64,000 bases of DNA from Aestuariibaculum sp. M13. GTDB lineage: Bacteria > Bacteroidota > Bacteroidia > Flavobacteriales > Flavobacteriaceae. Both the position numbers and the translations under genes were made by a program. The first letter of the stretch is position 1. Every line of letters starts with the position of its first letter. This document shows positions 47,876-57,306 of the stretch, piece after piece. The stretch covers positions 821,548-885,547 of the forward strand of contig NZ_JANIAC010000001.1 in NCBI RefSeq assembly GCF_024723255.1. Direction: 5' to 3'. Below the pieces are notes generated by a model that was not told the origin of the DNA, searched no databases, and saw only the letters and a list, made by a program, of their open reading frames with translations.

Positions 47876-50113
47876 ATGTCCAATAAAAACCAATTCTTTA
47901 TTTTAATTTTTCTTTTTACAACCTTTCTTACTCATGCCCAAGAATTGGCCTTTCCTTCCGCTGAAGGTTTTGGCAAATATGCCTCAGGAGGTCGAGGCGG
48001 ATTAATTTATACTGTAACAAATTTAAATGATGACGGAGAAGGTAGTTTAAGAAAAGGAATTCTCAAAAAAGGACCTCGAATTATTGTCTTTGCGGTGTCT
48101 GGAACTATTGAATTAAAGTCTGATTTAGATGTTAACAGAGGTGACTTAAGCATTTTAGGACAAACCGCTCCCGGTGATGGCATTACCTTAAAAGGCTATC
48201 CATTTACAGTAAAAGCAGACAATGTTATTATTCGGTATTTAAGATTCAGAATGGGCGATGTCCAAAAAGTTGAAGGCGATGCCTTAGGCTGTCGAGATGC
48301 AAACAACGTTATCATAGATCACTGCTCTGTAAGTTGGGCAACCGATGAAAATGCTTCTTTCTATAACAATTCAAATTTCACATTACAATACTGTATCATT
48401 TCTGAAGCTTTAAATAATTCTGTGCATCATAAAGGAGCTCACGGATATGGCGGAATCTGGGGTGGCGTAAATGCTTCCTTTCATCATAACTTAATAGCCT
48501 CGAACAATAGTAGAAACCCAAGATTTAGTGGTTCTTCGACAACTGAAAATTCAAAAAATGAATTTGTTGACTTTAGAAACAATGTGATTTACAACTGGGG
48601 AGAAAACAATATTTACGGTGGCGAAAAAGGCACGTACAACGTGGTTAACAACTACTTTAAATCTGGGCCTGCCACACCTAAATCGAAACAAGATAGAATA
48701 ATAAACCCTTCTGAACCTTACGGAAAATTCTATGTTGATGGAAATTATGTGGAAGGATTTGATGCCGTTTCCAACAATAACTGGAATGGTGGTGTTCAGT
48801 GTGATCATCCATTAGAAACAAAACAAGATTCTGAAATCGATATTGCTGATAATACTTCCACTCAAAGTGCTAAAGAAGCTTATGAAGAAGTTCTTAAAAA
48901 AGCAGGAAACAGTCTTTCAAGAGATGCTGTAGATGCCAGAATTGTACATAATACCCGTGAAGGCAGTGCGAATTATAAGAATGGTATCATAGATTCGCAA
49001 AACAATGTTGGTGGATGGCCAAAATTAAAATTAGGAACTCCAAAAACAGATACCGATGAAGATGGTATGCCTGACGATTGGGAAAAGGAAAACAAACTAA
49101 ATCCAAATCTAAACGACAGTAACCTTTTTACACTCGATAAAAGTTTTACCAATATTGAAGTTTATGCAAATTCATTAGTTAATGGGTTTGCAAAAAAAAA
49201 TCTAATTAATGGTAAATACTTTCATTTTGTCGTAGACGCTAATAACAATGGTGATTTCTCTGCTGTACAGGCTGCAATTAACGCAGTGCCCGACTTTAGA
49301 AAAAATGAAACCCGAATTTTTATAAAAAACGGAATTTATAAAGAAAAATTGGTGCTTCCAGCTTCAAAAACAAATATCACTTTTGTAGGTGAAGATAAGT
49401 TCAAAACCATTTTAACCTACGACGACTTTGCCCAAAAACACAACAGCTTTGGAGAAGAAATGGGTACTACTGGGTCAACGTCCTTTTTCATTTTTGGTGA
49501 TAATTTTAAAGCTGAAAACCTAACTTTCGAAAATAGTGCCGGTTCTCTTGGTCAAGCTGTAGCCGTAAGAGTTGATGGCGACAAAGTCATATTTAACAAT
49601 TGTCGCTTTTTAGGAAATCAGGACACCCTATATTGCCATGGAAACGATAGTCGTCAGTATTATAAAAACTGCTATATCGAAGGTACAGTTGATTTTATTT
49701 TTGGCTGGTCTACAGCTTATTTCGACAATTGCGAAATTTTCTGTAAAAATTCCGGTTACGTAACAGCTGCTTCAACCAATGAAGACACTGCTTATGGATT
49801 CGTATTCAAAAATTGTAAAATAACAGGAAGCGCTCAAGAAAACACCTTTTATTTAGGAAGACCCTGGCGCGACTATGCCAAAACCGTTTGGATTGATTGT
49901 TATATGGATAAACATATTAAACCTGAAGGCTGGCACAACTGGGGAAAACCTCAAGCAGAACAAACCACGTTTTATGCCGAATACGGTTCTACCGGACCAG
50001 GAGCATCATCAAAACGAGTAACATGGGCTAAACAACTTTCTAAAAAAGAAGCTGAAGTATTCAGTTTAGATAATGTTTTAAGAGGGAATGACGATTGGAA
50101 GCCTAAACTATAA
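47876..50113 (+). CDS. PL1 pectate lyase fused to CE8 pectin methylesterase
   Basis: The 745-residue protein has a signal peptide (ends LTHAQ). Residues about 24-435 are a PL1-like lyase (AFPSAEGFGKYASGGRGG, GQTAPGDGI, IIDHCSVSWATDE), closing with a calcium-type DTDEDGMPDDWE motif at about 391-403. Residues about 449-740 are a CE8 methylesterase with Gln560, Asp583 (GNQDTLY), Asp606 (VDFIFG) and Arg662/Trp664 (LGRPW). Joining demethylation to cleavage suits processive attack on methylated pectin. It follows the single-domain lyase by 2 bases. A distinct operator-bearing promoter follows, so it may end the SusC transcript. Confidence 0.93.
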   Translation: MSNKNQFFILIFLFTTFLTHAQELAFPSAEGFGKYASGGRGGLIYTVTNLNDDGEGSLRKGILKKGPRIIVFAVSGTIELKSDLDVNRGDLSILGQTAPGDGITLKGYPFTVKADNVIIRYLRFRMGDVQKVEGDALGCRDANNVIIDHCSVSWATDENASFYNNSNFTLQYCIISEALNNSVHHKGAHGYGGIWGGVNASFHHNLIASNNSRNPRFSGSSTTENSKNEFVDFRNNVIYNWGENNIYGGEKGTYNVVNNYFKSGPATPKSKQDRIINPSEPYGKFYVDGNYVEGFDAVSNNNWNGGVQCDHPLETKQDSEIDIADNTSTQSAKEAYEEVLKKAGNSLSRDAVDARIVHNTREGSANYKNGIIDSQNNVGGWPKLKLGTPKTDTDEDGMPDDWEKENKLNPNLNDSNLFTLDKSFTNIEVYANSLVNGFAKKNLINGKYFHFVVDANNNGDFSAVQAAINAVPDFRKNETRIFIKNGIYKEKLVLPASKTNITFVGEDKFKTILTYDDFAQKHNSFGEEMGTTGSTSFFIFGDNFKAENLTFENSAGSLGQAVAVRVDGDKVIFNNCRFLGNQDTLYCHGNDSRQYYKNCYIEGTVDFIFGWSTAYFDNCEIFCKNSGYVTAASTNEDTAYGFVFKNCKITGSAQENTFYLGRPWRDYAKTVWIDCYMDKHIKPEGWHNWGKPQAEQTTFYAEYGSTGPGASSKRVTWAKQLSKKEAEVFSLDNVLRGNDDWKPKL

Positions 50114-50167
50114 GCTATTTAAAAACAAAATTTTATCAATTTTAACATTTGATAATTCAATATTAAT

Positions 50168-50210
50168 TATGTCAACCAAGACTTCTTTAGTATTTTTAAC
50201 AATCGATTAC
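50168..50210 (+). promoter_or_regulatory. Internal promoter with LacI-type operator before the first GH28 gene
   Basis: TATG (50168-50171), a 19-base spacer and TATTTTTA (50191-50198) are an imperfect match to the TTTG / TAnnTTTG promoter. ACAATCGATTAC follows at once (50199-50210), the same -7/operator arrangement as at 38840 and 39204. The GH28 ATG is 18 bases further on. This would start a second transcript for the exo-acting enzymes under the same control. Confidence 0.65.
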
Positions 50211-50228
50211 AACTAAATTAAAAATCAT

Positions 50229-51668
50229 ATGAAAATTACACGTAACCATTTAAAGCGTTATGCTTTAATATCTTTTTCATTAGTTGCTTTAACGTTTAAC
50301 TCGTGTAAAGAAAAACCTAAACAAGAAGAAAAAACACAACCCGATGCTTTTGCAGCTGCAGATAAAATTGTTGAAAGCATTAAAGTTTTAAAATTTCCGG
50401 ATCGAACCTTTAATATCCTAGATTTTGGAGCTGTTCCTGACGGTACAACATTAAACTCTGATGCTATTAAAACAGCAATTGACAGCTGTAGTCAATTAGG
50501 TGGTGGCAAAGTAATTATTCCGGCCGGCGATTTTTTAACCGGACCAATTGTTTTAAAAAGCAATGTAAATTTACATTTAGAAGAAGGTGCTAACGTACTG
50601 TTTTCAACTAACCATGACGATTACCTACCGGTTGTTCATACATCCTACGAAGGTGTAGAACTTATGAACTACTCCCCTCTTATTCGTGCTTATAAACAAA
50701 ATAACATTGCTGTTACCGGTAAAGGTGTACTTAACGGGCAAGCCAGTAATACCAATTGGTGGCCCTGGTGTGGTAAAGATTCTTATGGTTGGGTTGAAGG
50801 TGCTCCTAAACAACATGATTCTATCAATTTACCTTCTTTACGTGAAATGAACGACAAACAAACACCTGTTTCAGAACGTGTATTTGGTAAAGGTCACCAC
50901 TTACGTCCTACGTTTTTTGAACCTTTTGAATGTGAAAATGTATTGCTTGAAGGTGTAACCATTACTAATGCTCCATTTTGGGTTATTCACCCGTTAAAAT
51001 GTGATTATGTTCGCATTGATGGTGTTACGGTTAGCAGCCACGGACCAAATAACGATGGTTGCGACCCAGAATATTCTAAAAATGTTCATATCACCAATTG
51101 TACTTTCGATACGGGTGATGATTGTATTGCCATTAAGGCCGGAAGAAATAACGATGGTAGACGCGTAAACATTCCTAGTGAAAATATTGTCATAGAAAAT
51201 TGCTACATGAAAGATGGTCACGGTGGTGTGGTTTTAGGTAGCGAAATTTCAGCTGGTGTTAGAAATGTTTATGCCAGAAATTGTAAAATGGATAGCCCGA
51301 ATTTAGATCGTGCCGTACGTATAAAAACCAATACACTACGCGGCGGCTTTGTTGAAAACCTATTCGTAAAAGACATTCAGGTGGGTCAGGTAAAAGAAGC
51401 TTTATTAAGAATTAACCTTCACTACGCAATTTATGCTAATCAGGAAGGTGAATTTATGCCAAAAGTAAATAACATTCATTTAGAAAACATCACAGTTGAA
51501 AACAGTGGTAAATACGGTATTTTAATCAAAGGACGTGAAGAAGAAATGGCTATCAAAAATGTGTCACTTAAAAATGTTCATATTAAAAATGCAAAAACGC
51601 CACTTTCGGTTGAATTCTCAGAACCTGTTATCTTCGAAAACACAACTATAAATGGTGAACAATATTAA
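50229..51668 (+). CDS. GH28 polygalacturonase-family lipoprotein
   Basis: The 479-residue lipoprotein (lipid Cys26, FNSCKE) has the GH28 beta-helix. The catalytic acids are Asp276/Asp279 (NNDGCD) and the pair Asp297-Asp298 (TGDDCIAIKAG); His331 (DGHGGVVLG) and the RIKTN block complete the set. GH28 hydrolyses alpha-1,4-galacturonan and, in some members, rhamnogalacturonan or xylogalacturonan; the inserted loops and lipoprotein form suggest exo-action on oligomers. It is first in the operator-controlled second half of the plus operon. Confidence 0.92.
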   Translation: MKITRNHLKRYALISFSLVALTFNSCKEKPKQEEKTQPDAFAAADKIVESIKVLKFPDRTFNILDFGAVPDGTTLNSDAIKTAIDSCSQLGGGKVIIPAGDFLTGPIVLKSNVNLHLEEGANVLFSTNHDDYLPVVHTSYEGVELMNYSPLIRAYKQNNIAVTGKGVLNGQASNTNWWPWCGKDSYGWVEGAPKQHDSINLPSLREMNDKQTPVSERVFGKGHHLRPTFFEPFECENVLLEGVTITNAPFWVIHPLKCDYVRIDGVTVSSHGPNNDGCDPEYSKNVHITNCTFDTGDDCIAIKAGRNNDGRRVNIPSENIVIENCYMKDGHGGVVLGSEISAGVRNVYARNCKMDSPNLDRAVRIKTNTLRGGFVENLFVKDIQVGQVKEALLRINLHYAIYANQEGEFMPKVNNIHLENITVENSGKYGILIKGREEEMAIKNVSLKNVHIKNAKTPLSVEFSEPVIFENTTINGEQY

Positions 51669-51690
51669 ATCATTCAAACAACATTCAATC

Positions 51691-52701
51691 ATGAAAAAAA
51701 TAGCAATTTTACCAATTGTCTTATTAAGCCTTATCTCTTGTAAAGAAAACAAATCTCAACAAAAAAATGAAAAAGAGGTCGTAACTGAAGTAAAATCAAT
51801 ACCTAAAACATATGCTGAAATTTCAATTGCACAAGGCGGAACATGGGTTGATGGACCAAACGGGCATGAAGAATATAAAGGAGGTACTTCTTTTAAAAAT
51901 GTAGATGAACTGCAACTTCCTGAACAGCACACCGACCACACGTGGTATATTCGTTACGAAGGACCGGGTTGGGAAAACGCTCAGGTAGGCTACCGTTTAT
52001 ATTTAGACTGGCGAAATGCTATTGACATTTATGGGAAAAAAACCGATTCTTTAGTATTACCTTATGTTGGTCAGGATGGATTTGATTCTTATCATCATGA
52101 TGCGCCTTGGGGACAAGATATTTTAAAAGCAGGAAAATCTATGGGTATTGGTGGTTATGGTCGCGTTGTGGCCGACACTATGGTACATTTCCAAAAAGTA
52201 CAGGATACCAAGGCTAAAATTACAAATTCAGATACTAACTCAACTATTGATATTATGTACACAGGTTGGGAATCAGGAGAAGACAACATAGATTTAAAAT
52301 CGAAGTTAACCATCTACCCTGAAGACCGATACACAAAAGCCGAATTAACACCATCAAAAGCTATCGAAGGCCTATGTACAGGAATTGTAGACCATAATGT
52401 AAATTTCCATAAAAAAGAAGGTGAAACTTGGGCATACATTGCAACTTATGGCGTTCAAACTTTGGCCGAACCAGCCGATAAATTAGGTATGGCTTTATTC
52501 TACAAATTAAATGAAGTTGCCGAACAGAAAAAAGGAGATTACGAACACTTGGTTATCTTCAAGCCAACAACCGAAACAGTTACCTATTACTTTTTAGCTG
52601 CCTGGGAACAAGAACTAAACGGTATTAAAACCGAAGAAGATTTCGTAAAAGATTTAGACAGCAAATTAGCGGCATTAAACACCACAAATTCGATAAAATA
52701 A
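51691..52701 (+). CDS. DUF4861 lipoprotein
   Basis: About 336 residues from ATG at 51691, which gives a clean lipoprotein signal (lipid Cys17, SLISCKE); a longer frame from 51652 would overlap the GH28 end and is rejected. The body is a beta-rich DUF4861 domain (QHTDHTWYIRYEGPGW, LPYVGQDGFDSYHHDAPWGQD, GKSMGIGGYGR). The family is common in pectin and other polyuronate loci, but I know no established activity. Its place between GH28 and GH105 suggests a role in processing or binding unsaturated or saturated uronate oligomers. Confidence 0.75.
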   Translation: MKKIAILPIVLLSLISCKENKSQQKNEKEVVTEVKSIPKTYAEISIAQGGTWVDGPNGHEEYKGGTSFKNVDELQLPEQHTDHTWYIRYEGPGWENAQVGYRLYLDWRNAIDIYGKKTDSLVLPYVGQDGFDSYHHDAPWGQDILKAGKSMGIGGYGRVVADTMVHFQKVQDTKAKITNSDTNSTIDIMYTGWESGEDNIDLKSKLTIYPEDRYTKAELTPSKAIEGLCTGIVDHNVNFHKKEGETWAYIATYGVQTLAEPADKLGMALFYKLNEVAEQKKGDYEHLVIFKPTTETVTYYFLAAWEQELNGIKTEEDFVKDLDSKLAALNTTNSIK

Positions 52702-52706
52702 TTATC

Positions 52707-53951
52707 ATGAAAACAACAAAATACATTGCGCTTTTTACATTAGCATTAGGCTTATCAGCCACCTCTTGTAAAGATGCAAAAAAAGAAACCTCTCAAGAAG
52801 AAGCTACAGCAACTGTTGAAAAAATAGTTCCTGAGAATCTAAAATGGTCTGAACGTATGATGCTTTCTGAAATTCACCGTTTTCCGGAAGCTACCAAATT
52901 AGACTTCGCCACTCGTGCTCGATGGACGTATACTCCTGGTTTGGTTTTAAGTGCTTGTGCACGTGTATATGAAGCTACACAAAAACAAGAATACTACGAT
53001 TACATTTACGATTATGCCGATACTTTAATCGATAGTACTGGAACCATCGACACCTACAGTCTTGAAAAACAAAATCTGGACATGATTAAGTCTGGTGATG
53101 TTTTACTGTTCTTATACCCAATTACAAAAGAAGAGCGTTTCTTAAAAGCTATGGAAACTTTAGATAGCCAGTTAGAATCGCAACCAACAACTTCTGATGG
53201 TGGTTACTGGCATAAAAAAATCTATCCTTACCAAATGTGGTTGGACGGACTTTATATGGCGGAGCCTTTCCATACAAAATACGCTAACGATTACATTCAG
53301 GATGAAGCAAAAAAAGAAGAAATCTATAACCATGTGGTACTTCAATTCGATCTAATTCAAAAACATAGTCGTGATGAAAAAAGTGGTCTTTTATACCACG
53401 GTTGGGACGAAAGCAAAGAACAACAATGGGCAAACAAAGAAACAGGGAACTCACAACATTTCTGGTCTCGTGGTATGGGATGGTACGGTATGGCCATGGT
53501 TGATGTGTTAGATCTTTTACCTGAAAATCATCAAGGACGCGAAAAAATCATCAAATACTTAAATCAATATGCTGAAGCTGTAACTAAAGTTCAGGATGAA
53601 TCTGGCTTATGGTGGCAAGTGCTTGACCAAGGAGACAGAGAAGGTAACTATTTAGAAGCAACAGGAACAGCGATGTTTACCTATACATTCGCGAAGGGTG
53701 CACGTAAAGGCTACTTACCGGAAAAATATTTAGAGATTGCGAACAAAGCTTATAACGGACTTTTAGAAAATCTAGTTACTGTTGAGGAAAACGGTGTAGT
53801 TAATTTAAACCAATGTTGCGCAGTTGCTGGATTAGGAGGAAACCCTTACCGCGATGGTTCGTTTGAATATTACATCGGCGAAAAAATCCGTGCCAACGAC
53901 CCGAAAGGAACAGGCCCTTTTATTATGGCGAGCTTAGAACTAAACAAATAA
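52707..53951 (+). CDS. GH105 unsaturated (rhamno)galacturonyl hydrolase lipoprotein
   Basis: The 414-residue protein has a lipid Cys21 (SATSCKD) and the (alpha/alpha)6 barrel of GH105. The motif MWLDGLYMAEPF carries Asp180, equivalent to the catalytic Asp of YteR-type enzymes; FWSRGMGWYGMAMVD and EATGTAMFTY are also typical. GH105 removes the 4,5-unsaturated uronate left by lyases, so it acts after the PL1 and PL10 enzymes of this window. It starts 5 bases after the DUF4861 gene. Periplasmic or surface-anchored location is inferred from the lipoprotein signal. Confidence 0.92.
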   Translation: MKTTKYIALFTLALGLSATSCKDAKKETSQEEATATVEKIVPENLKWSERMMLSEIHRFPEATKLDFATRARWTYTPGLVLSACARVYEATQKQEYYDYIYDYADTLIDSTGTIDTYSLEKQNLDMIKSGDVLLFLYPITKEERFLKAMETLDSQLESQPTTSDGGYWHKKIYPYQMWLDGLYMAEPFHTKYANDYIQDEAKKEEIYNHVVLQFDLIQKHSRDEKSGLLYHGWDESKEQQWANKETGNSQHFWSRGMGWYGMAMVDVLDLLPENHQGREKIIKYLNQYAEAVTKVQDESGLWWQVLDQGDREGNYLEATGTAMFTYTFAKGARKGYLPEKYLEIANKAYNGLLENLVTVEENGVVNLNQCCAVAGLGGNPYRDGSFEYYIGEKIRANDPKGTGPFIMASLELNK

Positions 53952-53975
53952 ACCTATAACACTAAACTAATTTTA

Positions 53976-55604
53976 ATGAAACTACCCATAATTGCATTTT
54001 CTTTATTTTGCTCATCATTATTGGTGGCACAAACCGAAAAACCTTATGTTTCTCAGGTTTGGGTTGCCGATAATGGTAATGGCACTTATAAAAATCCAAT
54101 AATATATTCTGATTATTCAGATCCTGATGTGGTAAGAGTTGGAGACGATTATTTTATGACCGCCTCCAGCTTTAACGCCACGCCAGGTTTACCAATTTTG
54201 CATTCCAAAGACATGGTAAACTGGAAATTAATAAACCATGCTTTACCATTGCAAGTACCTTTGGACATCTTCAGCATTCCGCAACATGGCAATGGTGTTT
54301 GGGCGCCTTCTATTCGCTATCATAAAGGTGAAATTTATATCTATTGGGGCGACCCCGATTTCGGAATTTACATGGTTAAAACCAAAGATCCGTATGGCAA
54401 ATGGGACGACCCTGTGCTGGTTATGGAAGGCAAAGGTTTAATTGATGCCTGTCCCCTTTTCGATGATAATGGTGATGCCTATTTAGTTCACGCTTACGCG
54501 GGAAGTCGTTCCGGAGTGAAAAGTTTGTTATCCGTTAACAAAATGAATCCTGAAGGTACAAAAGTACTAGACCCTGGTATTCATGTGTTCGATGGTCATG
54601 AAAACCATGATACCGTAGAAGGATCTAAATTTTATAAACGAAACGGCTATTACTATATTTTCGCTCCAGCTGGTGGTGTAGCTACGGGATGGCAATTAGT
54701 GTTACGCTCGAAAAACATCTATGGTCCTTACGAGGAAAAAGTGGTTCTAGAACAAGGAAAAACTGAGATTAACGGTCCGCATCAAGGGGCATGGGTTGAT
54801 ACACCTGATGGTGAATCCTGGTTTTACCACTTTCAGGATGTTGGCCCCGTTGGTCGAATTGTTCACCTGCAGCCTATGACTTGGGAAAACGACTGGCCGG
54901 TTATGGGGAAAGACTTAGACGGTAATGGTATTGGCGAACCGGTAATGTCTTATAAAAAACCAAACGTTGGCAAAACCTACCCTATTGAAACCCCTGTGGA
55001 AACTGATGATTTTACAGGCTTCAATATTGGTTTGCAATGGCAATGGAGTGCGAACAATAATGTGGTTTGGCATGCTAAATTACCTGGTAACACCTACCTA
55101 AGGTTGTTCTCTATTAAAGTCCCTGAAAACGAACCAAATTTATGGATGGTTCCAAACCTGTTACTTCAAAAATTTCCTGCTCCCGATTTTTCAGCTGAAA
55201 CTAAAATTACACTGCACCCCGAAGAAGCCGAAAGCGGAAAAACTGCAGGTTTAATTGTTATGGGAATGGATTATGCTACCCTTAGCATTTCTCACGACGA
55301 AAAAGGATTTTTCATAAAACAAACTGAAGCTATCAATGCGGTTAAGGGCAGTGAGGAAAAGGTTAACGACCAAAATCGTATCAAATCCAATTCAGCATAT
55401 TTTAAAGTTGAAGTATCAGGACCAGATAGTACATGCCAGTTTTACTATTCTGAAAATGGTAAGAAATTCAAAAAAATTGGCAAGCCTTTTAAGGCTAGAG
55501 AAGGTAAATGGATAGGCGCAAAAGTAGGTCTGTTTAGTATAAGTACGCAAGAAGCAAAACGCGGTGGTTATGCCGATGTAGATTATTTCAATATTACCAA
55601 ATAA
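53976..55604 (+). CDS. GH43-family glycosidase with C-terminal lectin-fold domain
   Basis: The 542-residue secreted protein (signal ends LLVAQT) has a GH43 five-bladed propeller (about residues 35-335) with the triad Asp49 (YSDPDVV), Asp157 (GLIDACP) and Glu215 (TVEGSKF). Residues about 345-540 are the beta-xylosidase-type concanavalin-A-like domain. Known relatives are beta-xylosidases and alpha-L-arabinofuranosidases; xylogalacturonan or arabinan side chains are candidates here. Its stop overlaps the next GH28 start region (ATAATG), implying coupled translation. Confidence 0.9.
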   Translation: MKLPIIAFSLFCSSLLVAQTEKPYVSQVWVADNGNGTYKNPIIYSDYSDPDVVRVGDDYFMTASSFNATPGLPILHSKDMVNWKLINHALPLQVPLDIFSIPQHGNGVWAPSIRYHKGEIYIYWGDPDFGIYMVKTKDPYGKWDDPVLVMEGKGLIDACPLFDDNGDAYLVHAYAGSRSGVKSLLSVNKMNPEGTKVLDPGIHVFDGHENHDTVEGSKFYKRNGYYYIFAPAGGVATGWQLVLRSKNIYGPYEEKVVLEQGKTEINGPHQGAWVDTPDGESWFYHFQDVGPVGRIVHLQPMTWENDWPVMGKDLDGNGIGEPVMSYKKPNVGKTYPIETPVETDDFTGFNIGLQWQWSANNNVVWHAKLPGNTYLRLFSIKVPENEPNLWMVPNLLLQKFPAPDFSAETKITLHPEEAESGKTAGLIVMGMDYATLSISHDEKGFFIKQTEAINAVKGSEEKVNDQNRIKSNSAYFKVEVSGPDSTCQFYYSENGKKFKKIGKPFKAREGKWIGAKVGLFSISTQEAKRGGYADVDYFNITK

Positions 55605-57301
55605 TGATAAACTTATCAATAACTAAAAAAGGGTTAATTTGTTTAACCCTTTTTTGTGCTTCCCTTTTAAAAGCACAACAGGCCAATACAATTACAGAGC
55701 AAAACATTTACAACGGCATAGAATTTAATATGCCAAAAGTAAAAACAACTCAATTTCCAGATTATAGTGTTAATATCGCTAATTTCGGAGCTGTTAATGA
55801 TGGGATTACAAAAAACACCAAAGCTTTTGAAGAAGCTATAAGTACAATTAATAACAACGGCGGAGGTTCGGTAATTGTACCACGAGGTATTTGGCTTACA
55901 GGACCTATTATTTTTAAAAGTAACGTTAACTTGCATTTAGATACCGGAGCCGTAATTGTTTTTAGCAAAGATTTCGACGATTTCCCACTTGTAAAAACCA
56001 GTTTTGAAGGCCTTGAAACGGTAAGATGCATCTCCCCTATCACCGCAAATAATGTTGAAAATATTGCCATTACTGGCGAAGGTATTATTGACGGAAGTGG
56101 AGATGCCTGGCGCCCGGTTAAAGCTTCAAAAATGACCGAAAACCAATGGAAAAAACTTGTGAATTCTGGGGGTGTGCTTTCAAAAGATAAACGCATATGG
56201 TTTCCTTCGGAAGGCGCTCGAAAAGGTTATGAAGGGACTACAAACTTTAATGTTCCGGATTTAATCAACGATGCCGAATTTCAATCTATTAAAGATTATT
56301 TACGTCCTGTAATGGTAAGTTTAGTAAATAGTAAGCGTATCCTTCTTGACGGACCAACGTTTCAAAATTCACCCGCATGGAATATTCATCCGTTAATGAG
56401 CGAAGATTTAATTATTAGAAACCTAAAGGTTAGAAACCCTTGGTATTCCCAAAACGGAGATGGTTTAGATTTAGAATCGTGCAAGAATGTGTTAATTTAC
56501 AATAATACTTTTGATGTTGGCGACGATGCTATTTGCTTTAAATCAGGAAAAGATAAAGATGGGCGTGACCGTGGCATACCAACCGAAAATGTTATTGTTA
56601 AAAACAACGTGGTGTATCACGCACACGGCGGATTTGTTATTGGAAGTGAAATGTCTGGCGGTGTAAAAAATGTTCATGTGTCTGATTGTACTTTTTTAGG
56701 AACCGATGTTGGGCTGCGTTTTAAAAGCACACGTGGTCGTGGTGGTATTGTGGAAAACATTTATATTTCCAATATCGATATGATGCATATTCCAACAGAA
56801 GCTATCCGCTTCAACATGTTTTATGGCGGCAACTCTCCTGTTCTTGAAGAAGACCAGAATGCCGACGATGAAAAACGCGATGAAACCCTGGTTCCTGTAA
56901 CCGAAGAAACACCTTCGTTCAGAAATATATTCATGAAAAACATTAAGGTTTCAGATTCTGAAACTGCCGTATTTTTTATGGGATTACCTGAAATGAATCT
57001 TAAAAATGTATCGATTGAAAACGCTGTTTTCGAAACTAAAAAGGGGATTACTGCCATAGACTCAGACGGTATCACTTTAAAAAATATTACTGTAAAAGCT
57101 TCAAAAGATTACGCACTAACCATCTACAACAGTAAAAATATAAATGTGGAAGGTTTGTCGTTTTCAGAAAGCCTGTCTAACATTAAAATATTAGGTAATA
57201 AAACTGAAAAAATTCAGTTTAACAAAAACAATATATCAAACCCGGAACAGCAAATAATTCAAGGGAAAGAAGTAGATAAAAAAGCTGTAAAACTAAAATA
57301 A
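55604..57301 (+). CDS. GH28 polygalacturonase-family protein
   Basis: The 565-residue secreted protein (signal ends LLKAQ) is a second GH28. Catalytic residues are Asp286/Asp289 (NGDGLD), Asp307-Asp308 (VGDDAICFKSG) and His341 (AHGGFVIGSE); RFKSTRGRGG supplies the substrate-binding Arg/Lys. It differs clearly from the GH28 at 50229 in loops and signal type, so the two probably take different substrates, for example saturated galacturonan versus decorated oligomers. The ATG overlaps the GH43 stop. Confidence 0.92.
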   Translation: MINLSITKKGLICLTLFCASLLKAQQANTITEQNIYNGIEFNMPKVKTTQFPDYSVNIANFGAVNDGITKNTKAFEEAISTINNNGGGSVIVPRGIWLTGPIIFKSNVNLHLDTGAVIVFSKDFDDFPLVKTSFEGLETVRCISPITANNVENIAITGEGIIDGSGDAWRPVKASKMTENQWKKLVNSGGVLSKDKRIWFPSEGARKGYEGTTNFNVPDLINDAEFQSIKDYLRPVMVSLVNSKRILLDGPTFQNSPAWNIHPLMSEDLIIRNLKVRNPWYSQNGDGLDLESCKNVLIYNNTFDVGDDAICFKSGKDKDGRDRGIPTENVIVKNNVVYHAHGGFVIGSEMSGGVKNVHVSDCTFLGTDVGLRFKSTRGRGGIVENIYISNIDMMHIPTEAIRFNMFYGGNSPVLEEDQNADDEKRDETLVPVTEETPSFRNIFMKNIKVSDSETAVFFMGLPEMNLKNVSIENAVFETKKGITAIDSDGITLKNITVKASKDYALTIYNSKNINVEGLSFSESLSNIKILGNKTEKIQFNKNNISNPEQQIIQGKEVDKKAVKLK

Positions 57302-57306
57302 TTGAA

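Noticed and set aside
50133-50155. TTATCAA/TTGATAA inverted repeat after the PL1-CE8 gene
   Set aside because: The stem is only 7 bp, contains a single G-C-type pair and has no T run, so it is too weak to call a terminator.
51652-51690. Upstream start for the DUF4861 gene
   Set aside because: It would overlap the GH28 coding end and put 13 residues before a complete lipoprotein signal.
55762-56196. Minus-strand ORF of 144 codons
   Set aside because: It lies wholly inside the GH28 gene on the other strand; the GH28 frame has catalytic motifs and this one has none.
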